Below are positions 42,872 to 50,827 of a stretch of DNA of 64,000 nt, one piece after another. The position numbers were made by a program, and so were the translations under genes. The stretch covers positions 62,001 through 126,000 of the forward strand of contig CAZTNW010000003.1 in the NCBI GenBank assembly GCA_964614945.1, in the 5' to 3' direction. The notes below the pieces were generated by a model. The model was not told the DNA's origin. It did not search any database and saw only the letters and a program-made list of their open reading frames with translations. Position 1 is the stretch's first letter, and each line of letters begins with the position of its first letter. The DNA comes from CAZTNW01 sp964614945 (GTDB lineage: Bacteria; Caldisericota; JANLFM01).

Positions 42872-43647
42872 AGATAGCAATTTTAGGGGCCGGTCATATG
42901 GGATCATGGCTTGCCGAAGTGCTGGCGGAAAGGAACAACAGGATTGGCATCCATGATCTGGATCTTTCCAAGGTAGAGAAAATCCAGAAGGCCACCGCAA
43001 TTCTCAGGTCATATGAAGAACTTAAGAAGTTTCAGCCTGAAATCCTTATCAATGCGGTAAGCCTGCAGAATACTCTCAAGGCCTATAAATCGGCTGAGCC
43101 CTATCTTACTTCTGGATGCCTGATAGCTGATGTGGCCTCGGTAAAATCGGGAATAGTCGGATACTACAGAAGATCCAGATTCCCTTTCGCTTCCGTTCAC
43201 CCCATGTTTGGCCCGACATTTGCCAATGTGGAAAAATTAGAGGATGAAAATGTGATCCTCATCAGTGAGTCTGATAGAGAAGGGATCAGGTTCTTTCGCG
43301 AATTATTCGCAGGGATGAGGTTGAATATCTTCGAATATTCATTTGAGGAGCACGACCGGATGATCGCCTATTCACTTGTCCTTCCCTTCGCCTCAACCAT
43401 GGTTTTTGCTACCTGCATGAATAATTCTGCCGTTCCCGGCAGTACCTTCAAAAAACACAGGGATATCGCGAAAGGCCTTCTCTCCGAGGATGATTATCTT
43501 CTGGCAGAAATACTTTTCAGCCCTTATTCTCTCCAACAACTGGAACAGGTGACCCGTCGCCTGGAATTTCTCAAACATGTGATAAAGGCCAAGGACATCG
43601 AGGAAGCCCGGAAATTCTTCAGTTGCTTAAGAGAGAATGTTCTCTAA
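42868..43647 (+). CDS. tyrA: Prephenate dehydrogenase
   Basis: A short 259-residue TyrA. It begins with the NAD-binding AILGAGHMGSWLAEVL and the Asp-Leu-Asp pair for NAD preference, followed by ADVASVKSGIV, the catalytic His in FASVHPMFGPTF and HDRMIAYSLVLPF. There is no ACT domain, unlike many TyrA proteins. It makes 4-hydroxyphenylpyruvate for tyrosine. It is coupled to pheA by an ATGA overlap. Confidence 0.92.
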   Translation: MKIAILGAGHMGSWLAEVLAERNNRIGIHDLDLSKVEKIQKATAILRSYEELKKFQPEILINAVSLQNTLKAYKSAEPYLTSGCLIADVASVKSGIVGYYRRSRFPFASVHPMFGPTFANVEKLEDENVILISESDREGIRFFRELFAGMRLNIFEYSFEEHDRMIAYSLVLPFASTMVFATCMNNSAVPGSTFKKHRDIAKGLLSEDDYLLAEILFSPYSLQQLEQVTRRLEFLKHVIKAKDIEEARKFFSCLRENVL

Positions 43648-43667
43648 AAGAACATCCTGATTTCTAT

Positions 43668-43694
43668 CTGAGTGAATCTGTGAGGTTCGCTCAG
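43668..43694. terminator. Hairpin between the convergent tyrA and aldolase genes
   Basis: CTGAGTGAA, an 8-9 nt loop and TTCGCTCAG form a 9-bp stem with one G-T. There is no strong U-run on either side. It lies in the 58-bp convergent gap, so it may act as a terminator for both genes. Confidence 0.45.
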
Positions 43695-43705
43695 AATTAA
43701 GCGCT

Positions 43706-44590
43706 TTAGATCGGCGCACCCGCCTCGCGCAGGATCCTCTTCAGCTCCGCTACGCATGAGTGGTCAAAAGGAAGCAGGGGCTTGCGCGGAAGGCCGCCGC
43801 GATAACCCAAAAGGTCCATGGCTTTTTTGACACCGGCGATTCCCCAGCGGGTTGTAACCGCAGCATTGGCCTCCAAGATGCGCAGCTGAAGGATCCGTGC
43901 TTGCTGATAGTCCCCGTTTTCTACTGCGCGATAGGTCTCCAGGTACAGGTCAGGGAGAACATTGGCTAGAGCGAGAGTGCCTCCCTTCCCTCCAAGAACA
44001 AGTGCGGGAACAAGAAAGCTAGCGGAACCAGCAAAGACCGAGAAACGATCAGAGGTACCGGCAATGATCTCCGCTATCTGGACGATGTTTCCGCTTGTAT
44101 CCTTAATGCCCACGATATTTGGATGCCTGGCCAGGCGGATGACCAGGGAAGAGCTCAAATTGATCCCTGTATTCAGGGGCATGTTATAGAGGAAAATCGG
44201 CAGGGTGAGAACATCGGCCAGGCTCAAAAAATGTCTCTCCAGGAGAGCCTCGTTCATACTGCCCTTGTAATAGTGAGGAGGGAGAAGCAGCACGGCGTCT
44301 ATTCCGCAGCGGGCGGCCTCCTTGCTCAGCGCGATTGTCTCGTGGGTAGATTCGGAGCTCGTCCCGGCAATCAACTGTTTGTTCCGCTGAGCGTGTTGAC
44401 GCACAAACTGGATCAGTTCGACCTTCTCGCCCTTCTGGATTAGGGGGAACTCGCCATTCGTACCTAAGACGACGTAACCGTCTAAACCAGTAGTATTATA
44501 GCGCTCCAGGTTAAATTGCAAACCTTCCCAATCGATAGACTCATCTTCGCGAAAAGGTGTCACCAGCGGAGAAAAAATTCCCTTCAACAT
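43706..44590 (-). CDS. DHDPS-family aldolase, HOGA-like
   Basis: A 294-residue class I aldolase of the DapA superfamily. The Schiff-base lysine is in GIKDTSGN and the catalytic Tyr in FLYNMPLNTG. The substrate loop is GTNGEFPLI. DapA has GTTGE here, while 4-hydroxy-2-oxoglutarate aldolases have GSNGEFPF, so this is better called HOGA-like than DapA. The sugar-acid aldolases of the family are an alternative. It is a single gene, convergent with tyrA. Confidence 0.82.
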   Translation of the reverse strand: MLKGIFSPLVTPFREDESIDWEGLQFNLERYNTTGLDGYVVLGTNGEFPLIQKGEKVELIQFVRQHAQRNKQLIAGTSSESTHETIALSKEAARCGIDAVLLLPPHYYKGSMNEALLERHFLSLADVLTLPIFLYNMPLNTGINLSSSLVIRLARHPNIVGIKDTSGNIVQIAEIIAGTSDRFSVFAGSASFLVPALVLGGKGGTLALANVLPDLYLETYRAVENGDYQQARILQLRILEANAAVTTRWGIAGVKKAMDLLGYRGGLPRKPLLPFDHSCVAELKRILREAGAPI

Positions 44591-44772
44591 TGTCTTGTTG
44601 CTTGTCCTCCTTCTTTCACCTGATGAATCTCCTCCTTATGGTGTGCCTGAGCTGTCTGTCTTTGTCAAGCTCGCTCGCGGAGAGTGCGAACTCACCCTTT
44701 CGAGGAATAACCCGAGGGACAACCTCTTGCTTTATCCAAGTCCTGGCCTTAGACTAAAGAGCAGGAAAAGCC

Positions 44773-45066
44773 ATGGTGAAAGACTTTGACAAGGGAATTG
44801 TAAAGACAGACCCCTCCCGCAAGGTCGGGAAGGCCACCATGCGCGTAATTATCTTCACCGAGCGCCACAGGGTAGAAGGTCGCGTACACGCGATCCCGGG
44901 CTCCCGTCTGATAGACTTTTTGAATGCGCCCGCTGAATTTATCCCTTTGACCGACGCCGTCATTTTCAATTTAGATGATGAAAAGGAGCTCGGTCGTCAG
45001 CCCTTCGTGGCTGTGCGCAAACATTCCATCAACCTGCTCGTGGAAGCTGGCCAACCGGGGCTGTAG
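44773..45066 (+). CDS. DUF6812-like small protein overlapping tRNA-Ala
   Basis: A 97-residue soluble protein (MVKDFDKGIVKT at the start). Its core HRVEGRVHAIPGSRLIDFLN and FIPLTDAVIFNL resembles the DUF6812-type domain of small, uncharacterised beta-rich proteins; this recall needs a profile search. AGGAAA is 6 nt upstream of the ATG. The last three codons and the TAG stop lie inside the 5' end of tRNA-Ala (45057-45066). Confidence 0.7.
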   Translation: MVKDFDKGIVKTDPSRKVGKATMRVIIFTERHRVEGRVHAIPGSRLIDFLNAPAEFIPLTDAVIFNLDDEKELGRQPFVAVRKHSINLLVEAGQPGL

Positions 45067-45131
45067 CTCAGCGGGAGAGCACCTCGCTTGCACCGAGGGG
45101 GTCAGGGGTTCAAATCCCCTCAGCTCCACCA
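45057..45131 (+). tRNA. tRNA-Ala (anticodon TGC)
   Basis: Acceptor stem GGGGCTG/CAGCTCC (one G-T), D-loop GCTCAGCGGGAGAGC, anticodon stem CCTCG/CGAGG with loop CTTGCAC (anticodon TGC), T-arm AGGGGTTCAAATCCCCT, discriminator A and encoded CCA. Its 5' end overlaps the end of the upstream small protein gene by 10 nt. Confidence 0.95.
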
Positions 45132-45342
45132 ATGGAAATCGGATAGAATTTACTTCCCTTGCTTTCATGGGGTCAGGCTGAGAAGTTTCATTCTCTACCC
45201 GTGCCCTTAATTTAAATCGGTCTTAACACAATTAATGTAAAAAAGTTCTTATGGGAACCGTATATTTCTCGCATTTGATCTCGGCCTCTCTAACCAGCTT
45301 TGACATTTCTCCCTCTGAGGTAGGAAAATATCATTCAGCCTT

Positions 45343-46404
45343 GTGGGAAAAGGGGATGAGATGAGAAAGGATTTCATAGATATACAGGACTTCTCGTCGC
45401 AGGAACTCTTCTCTCTGCTCGAACTCATAAAAGTGGTGAAAGCCGCGGGTAAGGAAAGAGCCCTGCCCGACCTCTTGCGCAAGGCCTCCCTGGCGATGAT
45501 CTTCGAAGAACCATCCACCCGCACAAGGGTTTCTTTCGAAGTAGCGATGAGCAATCTCGGTGGCCATGCCCTGTATTTGCGCCCGGGGGAAATCCATCTG
45601 GGAGCGCGGGAAACTATCGCGGACACTGCCAGGGTCCTGAGCCGGATGGTGAATGGGATCGAGGCCCGCTTACTTCGCCATACAGACATCCTGGAGTTGG
45701 CCAAGTACGCTACAGTTCCGGTAATCAACGGCCTGACTGATCTGCAGCATCCCACTCAGGTCCTCTGCGATGCCTTCACTATGCTTGAACACTCAGGGCG
45801 CCTTAAAGGCTTGAACCTTGCCTTTATCGGAGACTCTACCAACGTCTGCAACTCTCTCCTGGTCATCGCAACAAAGTTAGGGATCAACTTCCTAATGGCC
45901 TCGCCCAAACGTTATCAGCCGGTGCCTTCCCTGCTTAGGCAGGCTGAGGAGAACGCCAGGAAAAGCGGCTCTCGCATCCTGATTGGTGAGGGTGTCGCCA
46001 ATGCGGTTCAAGCAGCGGATTTCATCTATACGGATCTCTGGTGGTGGGTGGGCCAGGAGGCGGAAATCGATGATCGGATGAAGGCTTTCATGCCGCAGTA
46101 TCAGGTGAATGCCAATCTGGCCAAAATAGCGCCGGCCCATGCCCATTTTATGCATTGTCTTCCTGCCTCGCGCGGCCTGGAGATCACCGACGAAATTATG
46201 GATGGAGCGCAGTCAATAGTGTTCGACCAGGCGGAAAACCGCCTACACACCGAGGAAGCCCTGCTCATCGCCTTCCTGAGGCCTTATCTAAAGGGAAGCG
46301 GAGGACAAAGGGAAGCGGATTTTCAGACTCGAATCGAGCAAATCCTCTCGGATTTAGGGAATTTCCCCGGGAAAGGAGGTGCATATGGCACAAGAGAAGT
46401 TTAA
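45343..46404 (+). CDS. Carbamoyltransferase, putrescine/ornithine type
   Basis: A 353-residue carbamoyltransferase. Carbamoyl-phosphate site STRTRVSF, then HPTQVLCD, and HCLPASRG near the C-terminus. The middle (HALYLRPGEIHLGARET, DTARVLSRMV) and the loop DLWWWVGQEAEIDDRMK resemble putrescine carbamoyltransferase more than ornithine carbamoyltransferase, which has an SMG loop. I read it as a catabolic enzyme releasing carbamoyl phosphate from carbamoylputrescine or citrulline. An alternative start is ATG 45361 (MRKDF). It overlaps the transporter gene by 20 nt. Confidence 0.85.
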   Translation: MGKGDEMRKDFIDIQDFSSQELFSLLELIKVVKAAGKERALPDLLRKASLAMIFEEPSTRTRVSFEVAMSNLGGHALYLRPGEIHLGARETIADTARVLSRMVNGIEARLLRHTDILELAKYATVPVINGLTDLQHPTQVLCDAFTMLEHSGRLKGLNLAFIGDSTNVCNSLLVIATKLGINFLMASPKRYQPVPSLLRQAEENARKSGSRILIGEGVANAVQAADFIYTDLWWWVGQEAEIDDRMKAFMPQYQVNANLAKIAPAHAHFMHCLPASRGLEITDEIMDGAQSIVFDQAENRLHTEEALLIAFLRPYLKGSGGQREADFQTRIEQILSDLGNFPGKGGAYGTREV

Positions 46405-47779
46405 ACGGGTTTTGAATTATTGGGATCTTTTCTTCTTCACGGTTTGCGCAATTTTGGTGATGGATACCGTGGCCTCTTCGGCCGCCATCGGAAATCAATC
46501 ATTTTTCTGGTGGTTGATCACTCTTTTTTTCTTTTTCCTTCCTTATGGCCTGATCACTGCTGAACTGGGGTCGGCCTGGCCATCCCAGGGCGGAATATAT
46601 CTCTGGGTGAAGGAGGCACTCGGCGACGGGTGGGGGGTAATGACTTCCTGGCTCTACTGGATCAACGTGGCATTCTGGATGCCCTCGGTTTATCTTCTCT
46701 TTGCTGGGACCCTGGCGACCTTATTTTTCCCTGAAATGAGCACCTGGGGTCAAGTGTTCATCGCCATCGGAATGACCTGGCTCACAGTTTTTCTGGGGAT
46801 TATCGCCTTGGAAAAATCAAAATGGATCCCCAACCTGGGAGCGATATTCAAGGCCTTGATCATGCTTTTCCTCGGTGCGCTGGGAATCAGCTGGATAATC
46901 AGTAGGGGCTATGCCAATCCCTCCGCTTTCGCGGACTTCACCCCCTCCTGGTCCAACACACTCGCTTTTCTTCCCGTGGTGGTCTACAACTACATGGGCT
47001 TTGAGCTGATGAGCTCGGCCGGGGAGGAGATCAAACATCCGCAGAGGAATGTCCCCAAGGCCATCATCTTCTCGGGGATCGCCATCTTCGTCCTCTACAT
47101 CCTCGGCACTTTCGGCATACTCGCCATTTTGCCCCTGGACCAGATCTCCATTGTCACAGGGATTATTGACGCCATCAAAGCAGTGATGGTGGATTTGGGG
47201 ACGACAGGAGAGATCCTATCTATCGTCTTCGGCATTGCAATCCTGTACTCCTTCCTCGCCAATATGATGACCTGGTCCATTGGAGCGAACAGGGTTGTGG
47301 CGGCGACGGCGGGTGAGAAAAAACTTCCCCTCTTCCTCGGCCATCTGAACCGGAAGTTCCGCACTCCCGATTTCGCCTTCATCGCCATGGGGATCCTGGG
47401 GACACTGCTTCTTGTGGGAAATGGTTTTCTCGCTGAGAACCCGGAGAATATTTTCTGGCAGCTATTCGCCCTCTCCAGCCTGCTCTTCCTCCTTCCCTAC
47501 CTCCTCATGTTCCCGGCATTTTTACGCTTGCGCTACACTCGTCCGGCCGTCTCCCGCCCCTACAGAGTGCCCGGGGGAAAGAGTCTGGCCTGGATCCTGG
47601 CGACTTTAGGTGAGTTTCTCATCCTTCTTTCCTGTATCTTTTTCTTCCTTCCGCCAGAGGGAACGGAGAATGTCCTCATTTATGAACTCCAATTAGGCGG
47701 GGTCACGGTCATCGTACTGTTCTTGGGGCTGATCCTCTATCTTTGGCGAAAAACAGCGAGCAAATCGTCGAGAGGGTAG
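46385..47779 (+). CDS. APC-family amino acid/polyamine antiporter
   Basis: A 464-residue protein with about twelve membrane segments of the APC superfamily (start MAQEKFKRVLNYWDLFFFTV). PSQGGIYLWVKEALGDGWG is the family-typical glycine-rich region near helix 2-3. It probably exchanges the deiminase-pathway substrate and product (arginine/ornithine or agmatine/putrescine). AGGAGG lies 5 nt before ATG 46385; the earlier GTG 46379 is rejected. It is between the carbamoyltransferase and deiminase genes. Confidence 0.88.
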   Translation: MAQEKFKRVLNYWDLFFFTVCAILVMDTVASSAAIGNQSFFWWLITLFFFFLPYGLITAELGSAWPSQGGIYLWVKEALGDGWGVMTSWLYWINVAFWMPSVYLLFAGTLATLFFPEMSTWGQVFIAIGMTWLTVFLGIIALEKSKWIPNLGAIFKALIMLFLGALGISWIISRGYANPSAFADFTPSWSNTLAFLPVVVYNYMGFELMSSAGEEIKHPQRNVPKAIIFSGIAIFVLYILGTFGILAILPLDQISIVTGIIDAIKAVMVDLGTTGEILSIVFGIAILYSFLANMMTWSIGANRVVAATAGEKKLPLFLGHLNRKFRTPDFAFIAMGILGTLLLVGNGFLAENPENIFWQLFALSSLLFLLPYLLMFPAFLRLRYTRPAVSRPYRVPGGKSLAWILATLGEFLILLSCIFFFLPPEGTENVLIYELQLGGVTVIVLFLGLILYLWRKTASKSSRG

Positions 47780-47788
47780 GAAAACAGG

Positions 47789-49015
47789 ATGATAAGAATT
47801 TTGCCCACACAAAGCAGCGAGTGGGAGAAAGTGGAGATCGTCCTCCTCGCCAGACCGGGTCTCGAGACCCTTTTCGGCATTCTGGAGACAAACTCAGCCA
47901 ATTTCCTCTATCCATTTGATCTGAAGAAAGCAGGGGACGAGCACTCAGCTTTCCGCAGGCTGCTCGAGAGTTTTGGAGCAACCGTGATCGACATCCGCGA
48001 AGCCCTGACCGCCGGAACAACCGGGGAGGATAGTTCGTCGCTCGAGGGCCGGGCCCTCGAATCGCTCCGCGCCCTCGCAGAGAGAAGCCTGTCCTACCTG
48101 TACGATGAGGCCCTGGCCACGGAGGATCGGGAAATGCTGAGGGAAAATAAAGGGCGGACGATAAGAACCCTCCATCCCACAGCACTTGCGGAGATCGCTT
48201 TGCTGCGCCCCACCCTCTCGATCAGTTACAATCCGAAGGCCCTGGATCCAACGAGCCGCTTCATCTCGACTTTCCAACTAGAGCCAGCCACGAACCAGTA
48301 TTTCATGCGCGACGGGATGATCACTACCCGGGCGGGCTGCGTAATAGGCAACCTCACGCTCGATGTGCGCAAAATCGAGAATGACCTGGTGGAATTCGCG
48401 CTCAAGCAACTGGGGATCAAGCCCATCTTCAGGGTGGAGCCCCCCGGACATTTAGAGGGCGGCGATTTTCTTCCCGCAGGAACACTCGTCCTCCAGGGGC
48501 AGGGCCTCCTCTCCGATGAAGAAGGCGTGAAGCAACTCCTGGAAAAGAAAGCCTACGGCTTCGTAGAGGTAGGGGTAATCAGAGACCCCCGTTCCCAGAT
48601 GGATGAAATGCATCTCGACACCTATTTCAATTTTCTCTCGAGGAGAGAAGCGATACTATGCGAGGACAGGATGAAAGGTGATGCGGAACCTTCGGTCGAT
48701 GTCTGGCTCCCCGAAGGTTCAGTGGATGATTACGTCTATCGCAAGAGAAAAACTATCGCCTTCTCAAATTATCTGGAGGAGAAGGGAATCCGGGTGATCC
48801 CTTTCTCCAAGGAGGAACAGGGAAACTTCGCTCCTAATTACCTTCTGCTCGGCGAGCGCAGGCTTATCGGGGTAAGCAGGGCCGGGGCTGAATTCTGGCG
48901 TAGAATCAGGGAGCGTGGAGTGGAGGCGCATCTTCTCGATTTCGATTCCCTAACGGGTGGGTACGGCGGCCCTCACTGCATGAGCCAGGTGATTCGCCGG
49001 ACCCCTGAAATGTGA
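47789..49015 (+). CDS. Arginine-deiminase-like amidinohydrolase
   Basis: A 408-residue pentein-fold enzyme. Visible residues match the arginine deiminase group: NQYFMRDGMI (Phe-x-Arg-Asp), HLEGGDFLPAG (Glu-Gly-Gly-Asp), DEMHLDTYFN (catalytic His), and the C-terminal nucleophile Cys in GGPHCMSQ. It lacks the GGGNIHC end of agmatine deiminase. It would hydrolyse a guanidino group to citrulline- or carbamoyl-type product plus ammonia. The operon order (carbamoyltransferase, antiporter, deiminase) is that of agmatine deiminase clusters, so the true substrate is uncertain. No carbamate kinase follows in the window. Confidence 0.82.
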   Translation: MIRILPTQSSEWEKVEIVLLARPGLETLFGILETNSANFLYPFDLKKAGDEHSAFRRLLESFGATVIDIREALTAGTTGEDSSSLEGRALESLRALAERSLSYLYDEALATEDREMLRENKGRTIRTLHPTALAEIALLRPTLSISYNPKALDPTSRFISTFQLEPATNQYFMRDGMITTRAGCVIGNLTLDVRKIENDLVEFALKQLGIKPIFRVEPPGHLEGGDFLPAGTLVLQGQGLLSDEEGVKQLLEKKAYGFVEVGVIRDPRSQMDEMHLDTYFNFLSRREAILCEDRMKGDAEPSVDVWLPEGSVDDYVYRKRKTIAFSNYLEEKGIRVIPFSKEEQGNFAPNYLLLGERRLIGVSRAGAEFWRRIRERGVEAHLLDFDSLTGGYGGPHCMSQVIRRTPEM

Positions 49016-49021
49016 TCAACC

Positions 49022-50143
49022 TCAGCCCAGCACTTCCTCGAGGAAAGCCATGATGACGGACATGGATTCCTTTATGGAAGAAATCTCCACGGATTCGTTA
49101 GGCTGGTGGGCCAGGCGTACGTCACCCGGACCGTAGATCGCAAAAGGCGGCAGGTGCTGGGGAAAGAGGGTGGGGAGATCGGTGCAGAAAGTGGCGGTGC
49201 GCAGCGCCATGTTTCGTTTGGTCTCGCGCTCGAAAGCCCTGCAGAAAGACTGGACCATTCCTGAATTGAAATCTGAGAGGAGTGGCCTTTTGTAACTGAT
49301 AATGTCACAGCTCATATTGGCACCTTCTCGCTCAGTCGCTCTCTGATTGAGAAGGTGCATCACCCAATCTTTCTCCTCCTCGGCCCCGAGGCGAAAATCC
49401 AGGTCGGCCCTGCAAAAGTCCGGTACGATATTGATGCGCCTTCCGCCCTCGATCCTCCCTATATTCAGGCTAGGTGATCCAAAGTAAGGTCTGGGGGGCG
49501 CATTCCTCACTTTCTCAGCCAGGGAGAGCAGGAAATGGCTGCAGGCGAGGATGGCGTTGACTCCTTCGCCCGGGATAGAACCGTGAGCCTCCTTGCCGGA
49601 GAATTTCAGGGAGATCCACAACTCCGCCTTCTCGCCGAAGAGGATTTCTCCACCTGTGGGCTCCGCCTCCAGAACGAAGAGAGCGTCATCCAAAAAGCCT
49701 GCTTCGGCAAACGAGGCCGCACCGCGGTACTGGTTCTCCTCGTCGGCTGTAAGCAGAATCTTCAAAGACAGGCGGGGTTTACCTTTTGCTTTTATTTCCT
49801 TCGCACACTGTAAGAGAAGCGCAACCCCAGCCTTCATATCGGAGGCGCCGAGGCCGTAAATTCGACTGGATCGTTCCTGTGCATGAAATGGATCGGAGAG
49901 CCATCCCTCAGCCGGCTCCACCGTATCCAAGTGACCGGTGAGGACGACGGAGCCTCTTTCCCTCCCTTCAATCTGGCAAAAGAGGGATGTGCGGCCGGGC
50001 GCTAAGGAAAAAAGGGATGAAGAGAGACCCCACTCCTTCAGCAAAGCCTGGATATACCTGCAGATTTGCTCTTCGTTTCCGGGAGGGTTGGCCGTATTTA
50101 TGGAAATAAGCTTCTTCAGCAGTTCACAAGCATTATCCGGCAT
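49022..50143 (-). CDS. M20 family metallopeptidase / deacylase
   Basis: A 373-residue M20 enzyme (ArgE/DapE/ACY1 type). Zinc and catalytic residues: GHLDTVEPAEGW, GASDMKAGVALLL, TADEENQYRGA (catalytic Glu pair), and C-terminal His in RLAHQPNESVEI. The dimerisation domain has HGSIPGEGVNAI. It probably removes an acyl group or a residue from an N-acyl amino acid or dipeptide. ATG 50143 (MPDNA) is preferred over 50194; it overlaps the stop of the next gene upstream by 11 nt. It converges on the deiminase gene (gap 6 bp). Confidence 0.85.
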   Translation of the reverse strand: MPDNACELLKKLISINTANPPGNEEQICRYIQALLKEWGLSSSLFSLAPGRTSLFCQIEGRERGSVVLTGHLDTVEPAEGWLSDPFHAQERSSRIYGLGASDMKAGVALLLQCAKEIKAKGKPRLSLKILLTADEENQYRGAASFAEAGFLDDALFVLEAEPTGGEILFGEKAELWISLKFSGKEAHGSIPGEGVNAILACSHFLLSLAEKVRNAPPRPYFGSPSLNIGRIEGGRRINIVPDFCRADLDFRLGAEEEKDWVMHLLNQRATEREGANMSCDIISYKRPLLSDFNSGMVQSFCRAFERETKRNMALRTATFCTDLPTLFPQHLPPFAIYGPGDVRLAHQPNESVEISSIKESMSVIMAFLEEVLG

Positions 50144-50573
50144 TTTTTGAACGCTCGAAAATCCTCTCCACAGCGTAACGCACGAGCTTAACACAACATT
50201 CGGAATGTATTTTTTCCTTGTAGAGCTTCAAGTCATCAGACCGGGAAAAGTCCATTCCGCTCAGCTCAAAACAATTAATCGAGCCGAATTTTTGCTGGAA
50301 ATCATTAATGAAGCGGGAGGCTTCAGCATAGCATTTATCCTTGCTCTCATTGCTTTGGTCACGGCCCCAGAGAAGGTCGAGGGCGATTAGGGCGCCGGTA
50401 ACAGCTCCGCAGACATTTTTCGTGCGCGACATACCGCCCCCGAAAGCAGTGGCTATGCGAGGTATAATTTCGTTCTTCCGGTCAAGATATCTTGCCAGGG
50501 CGGTCAAGGTGGACTCGGCGCAATTGAGCCCGTCATCGAAGATGGACTGGGCGAAATCCTGAATCTCTGACAT
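50133..50573 (-). CDS. C_GCAxxG_C_C family protein
   Basis: A 146-residue cytoplasmic protein with the diagnostic cysteines: LNCAESTL, NVCGAVTGAL (the GCAxxG-like part), then NCFELSG and ECCVKLV. Members are thought to be redox or metal-binding proteins, often near oxidoreductases in anaerobes. It is upstream of, and overlaps, the M20 gene, so the two are probably co-transcribed. Confidence 0.85.
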   Translation of the reverse strand: MSEIQDFAQSIFDDGLNCAESTLTALARYLDRKNEIIPRIATAFGGGMSRTKNVCGAVTGALIALDLLWGRDQSNESKDKCYAEASRFINDFQQKFGSINCFELSGMDFSRSDDLKLYKEKIHSECCVKLVRYAVERIFERSKNAG

Positions 50574-50678
50574 TATCCATCCTTTTCCTTTCTCGCTGAG
50601 TTCAGCGTTAATTGTCCCAATTTTTGCTCGAGTTGGGAAGCAAAAAATCTAAATTCGCTGAATTTCTTGTTAAAACTA

Positions 50679-50708
50679 TTGACAAACATCCGTTCTATTT
50701 TCTAAAAT
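50679..50708 (+). promoter_or_regulatory. Promoter of the DNA ligase gene
   Basis: TTGACA (50679-50684), 18 bp, TAAAAT (50703-50708). Transcription should begin near 50715, so the frame upstream of it cannot be part of the ligase and the leader is about 113 nt. Confidence 0.65.
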
Positions 50709-50723
50709 GCAAGTACAGTTGCA

Positions 50724-50796
50724 CCGAAGGAATAGGCCTCTCCCGCCTACTTCGGTCTACCGCGGAGAGCCAGGGACAATGCAGTCCTTGGCTCTC
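50724..50796 (+). ncRNA. Structured 5' leader of the DNA ligase gene
   Basis: Two strong stem-loops follow the promoter. The first joins ACCGAAG and CTTCGGT (about 50723-50757) with an inner TAGG/CCTA stem. The second, 50765-50796, joins GAGAGCCAGGGAC and GTCCTTGGCTCTC around AATGCA. No U-run follows. The structure suggests RNA-level control or a small RNA; I could not match it to a known riboswitch. Confidence 0.45.
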
Positions 50797-50827
50797 AACC
50801 TTTCCCGGCGTAAAATCTGAATGGAAA

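Noticed and set aside
43706..44590. Calling this gene dapA (lysine biosynthesis)
   Set aside because: The substrate loop is GTNGEFPLI and not the GTTGE of DapA, and there are no lysine genes next to it. The HOGA-like reading fits better.
50715..50800. Glycine riboswitch or T-box in the DNA ligase leader (CACCGAAGG, ACCGCGG and GGACA-like strings)
   Set aside because: The strings occur but the order, spacing and core structure of the glycine aptamer, and the AGGGTGGNACCGCG box of a T-box, are not satisfied. A ligase is also not a known target of either.
50612..50827. N-terminal extension of the DNA ligase from 50612
   Set aside because: A consensus-like promoter (50679-50708) and stable hairpins lie inside this stretch. 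The core ligase N-terminus begins naturally at ATG 50828.
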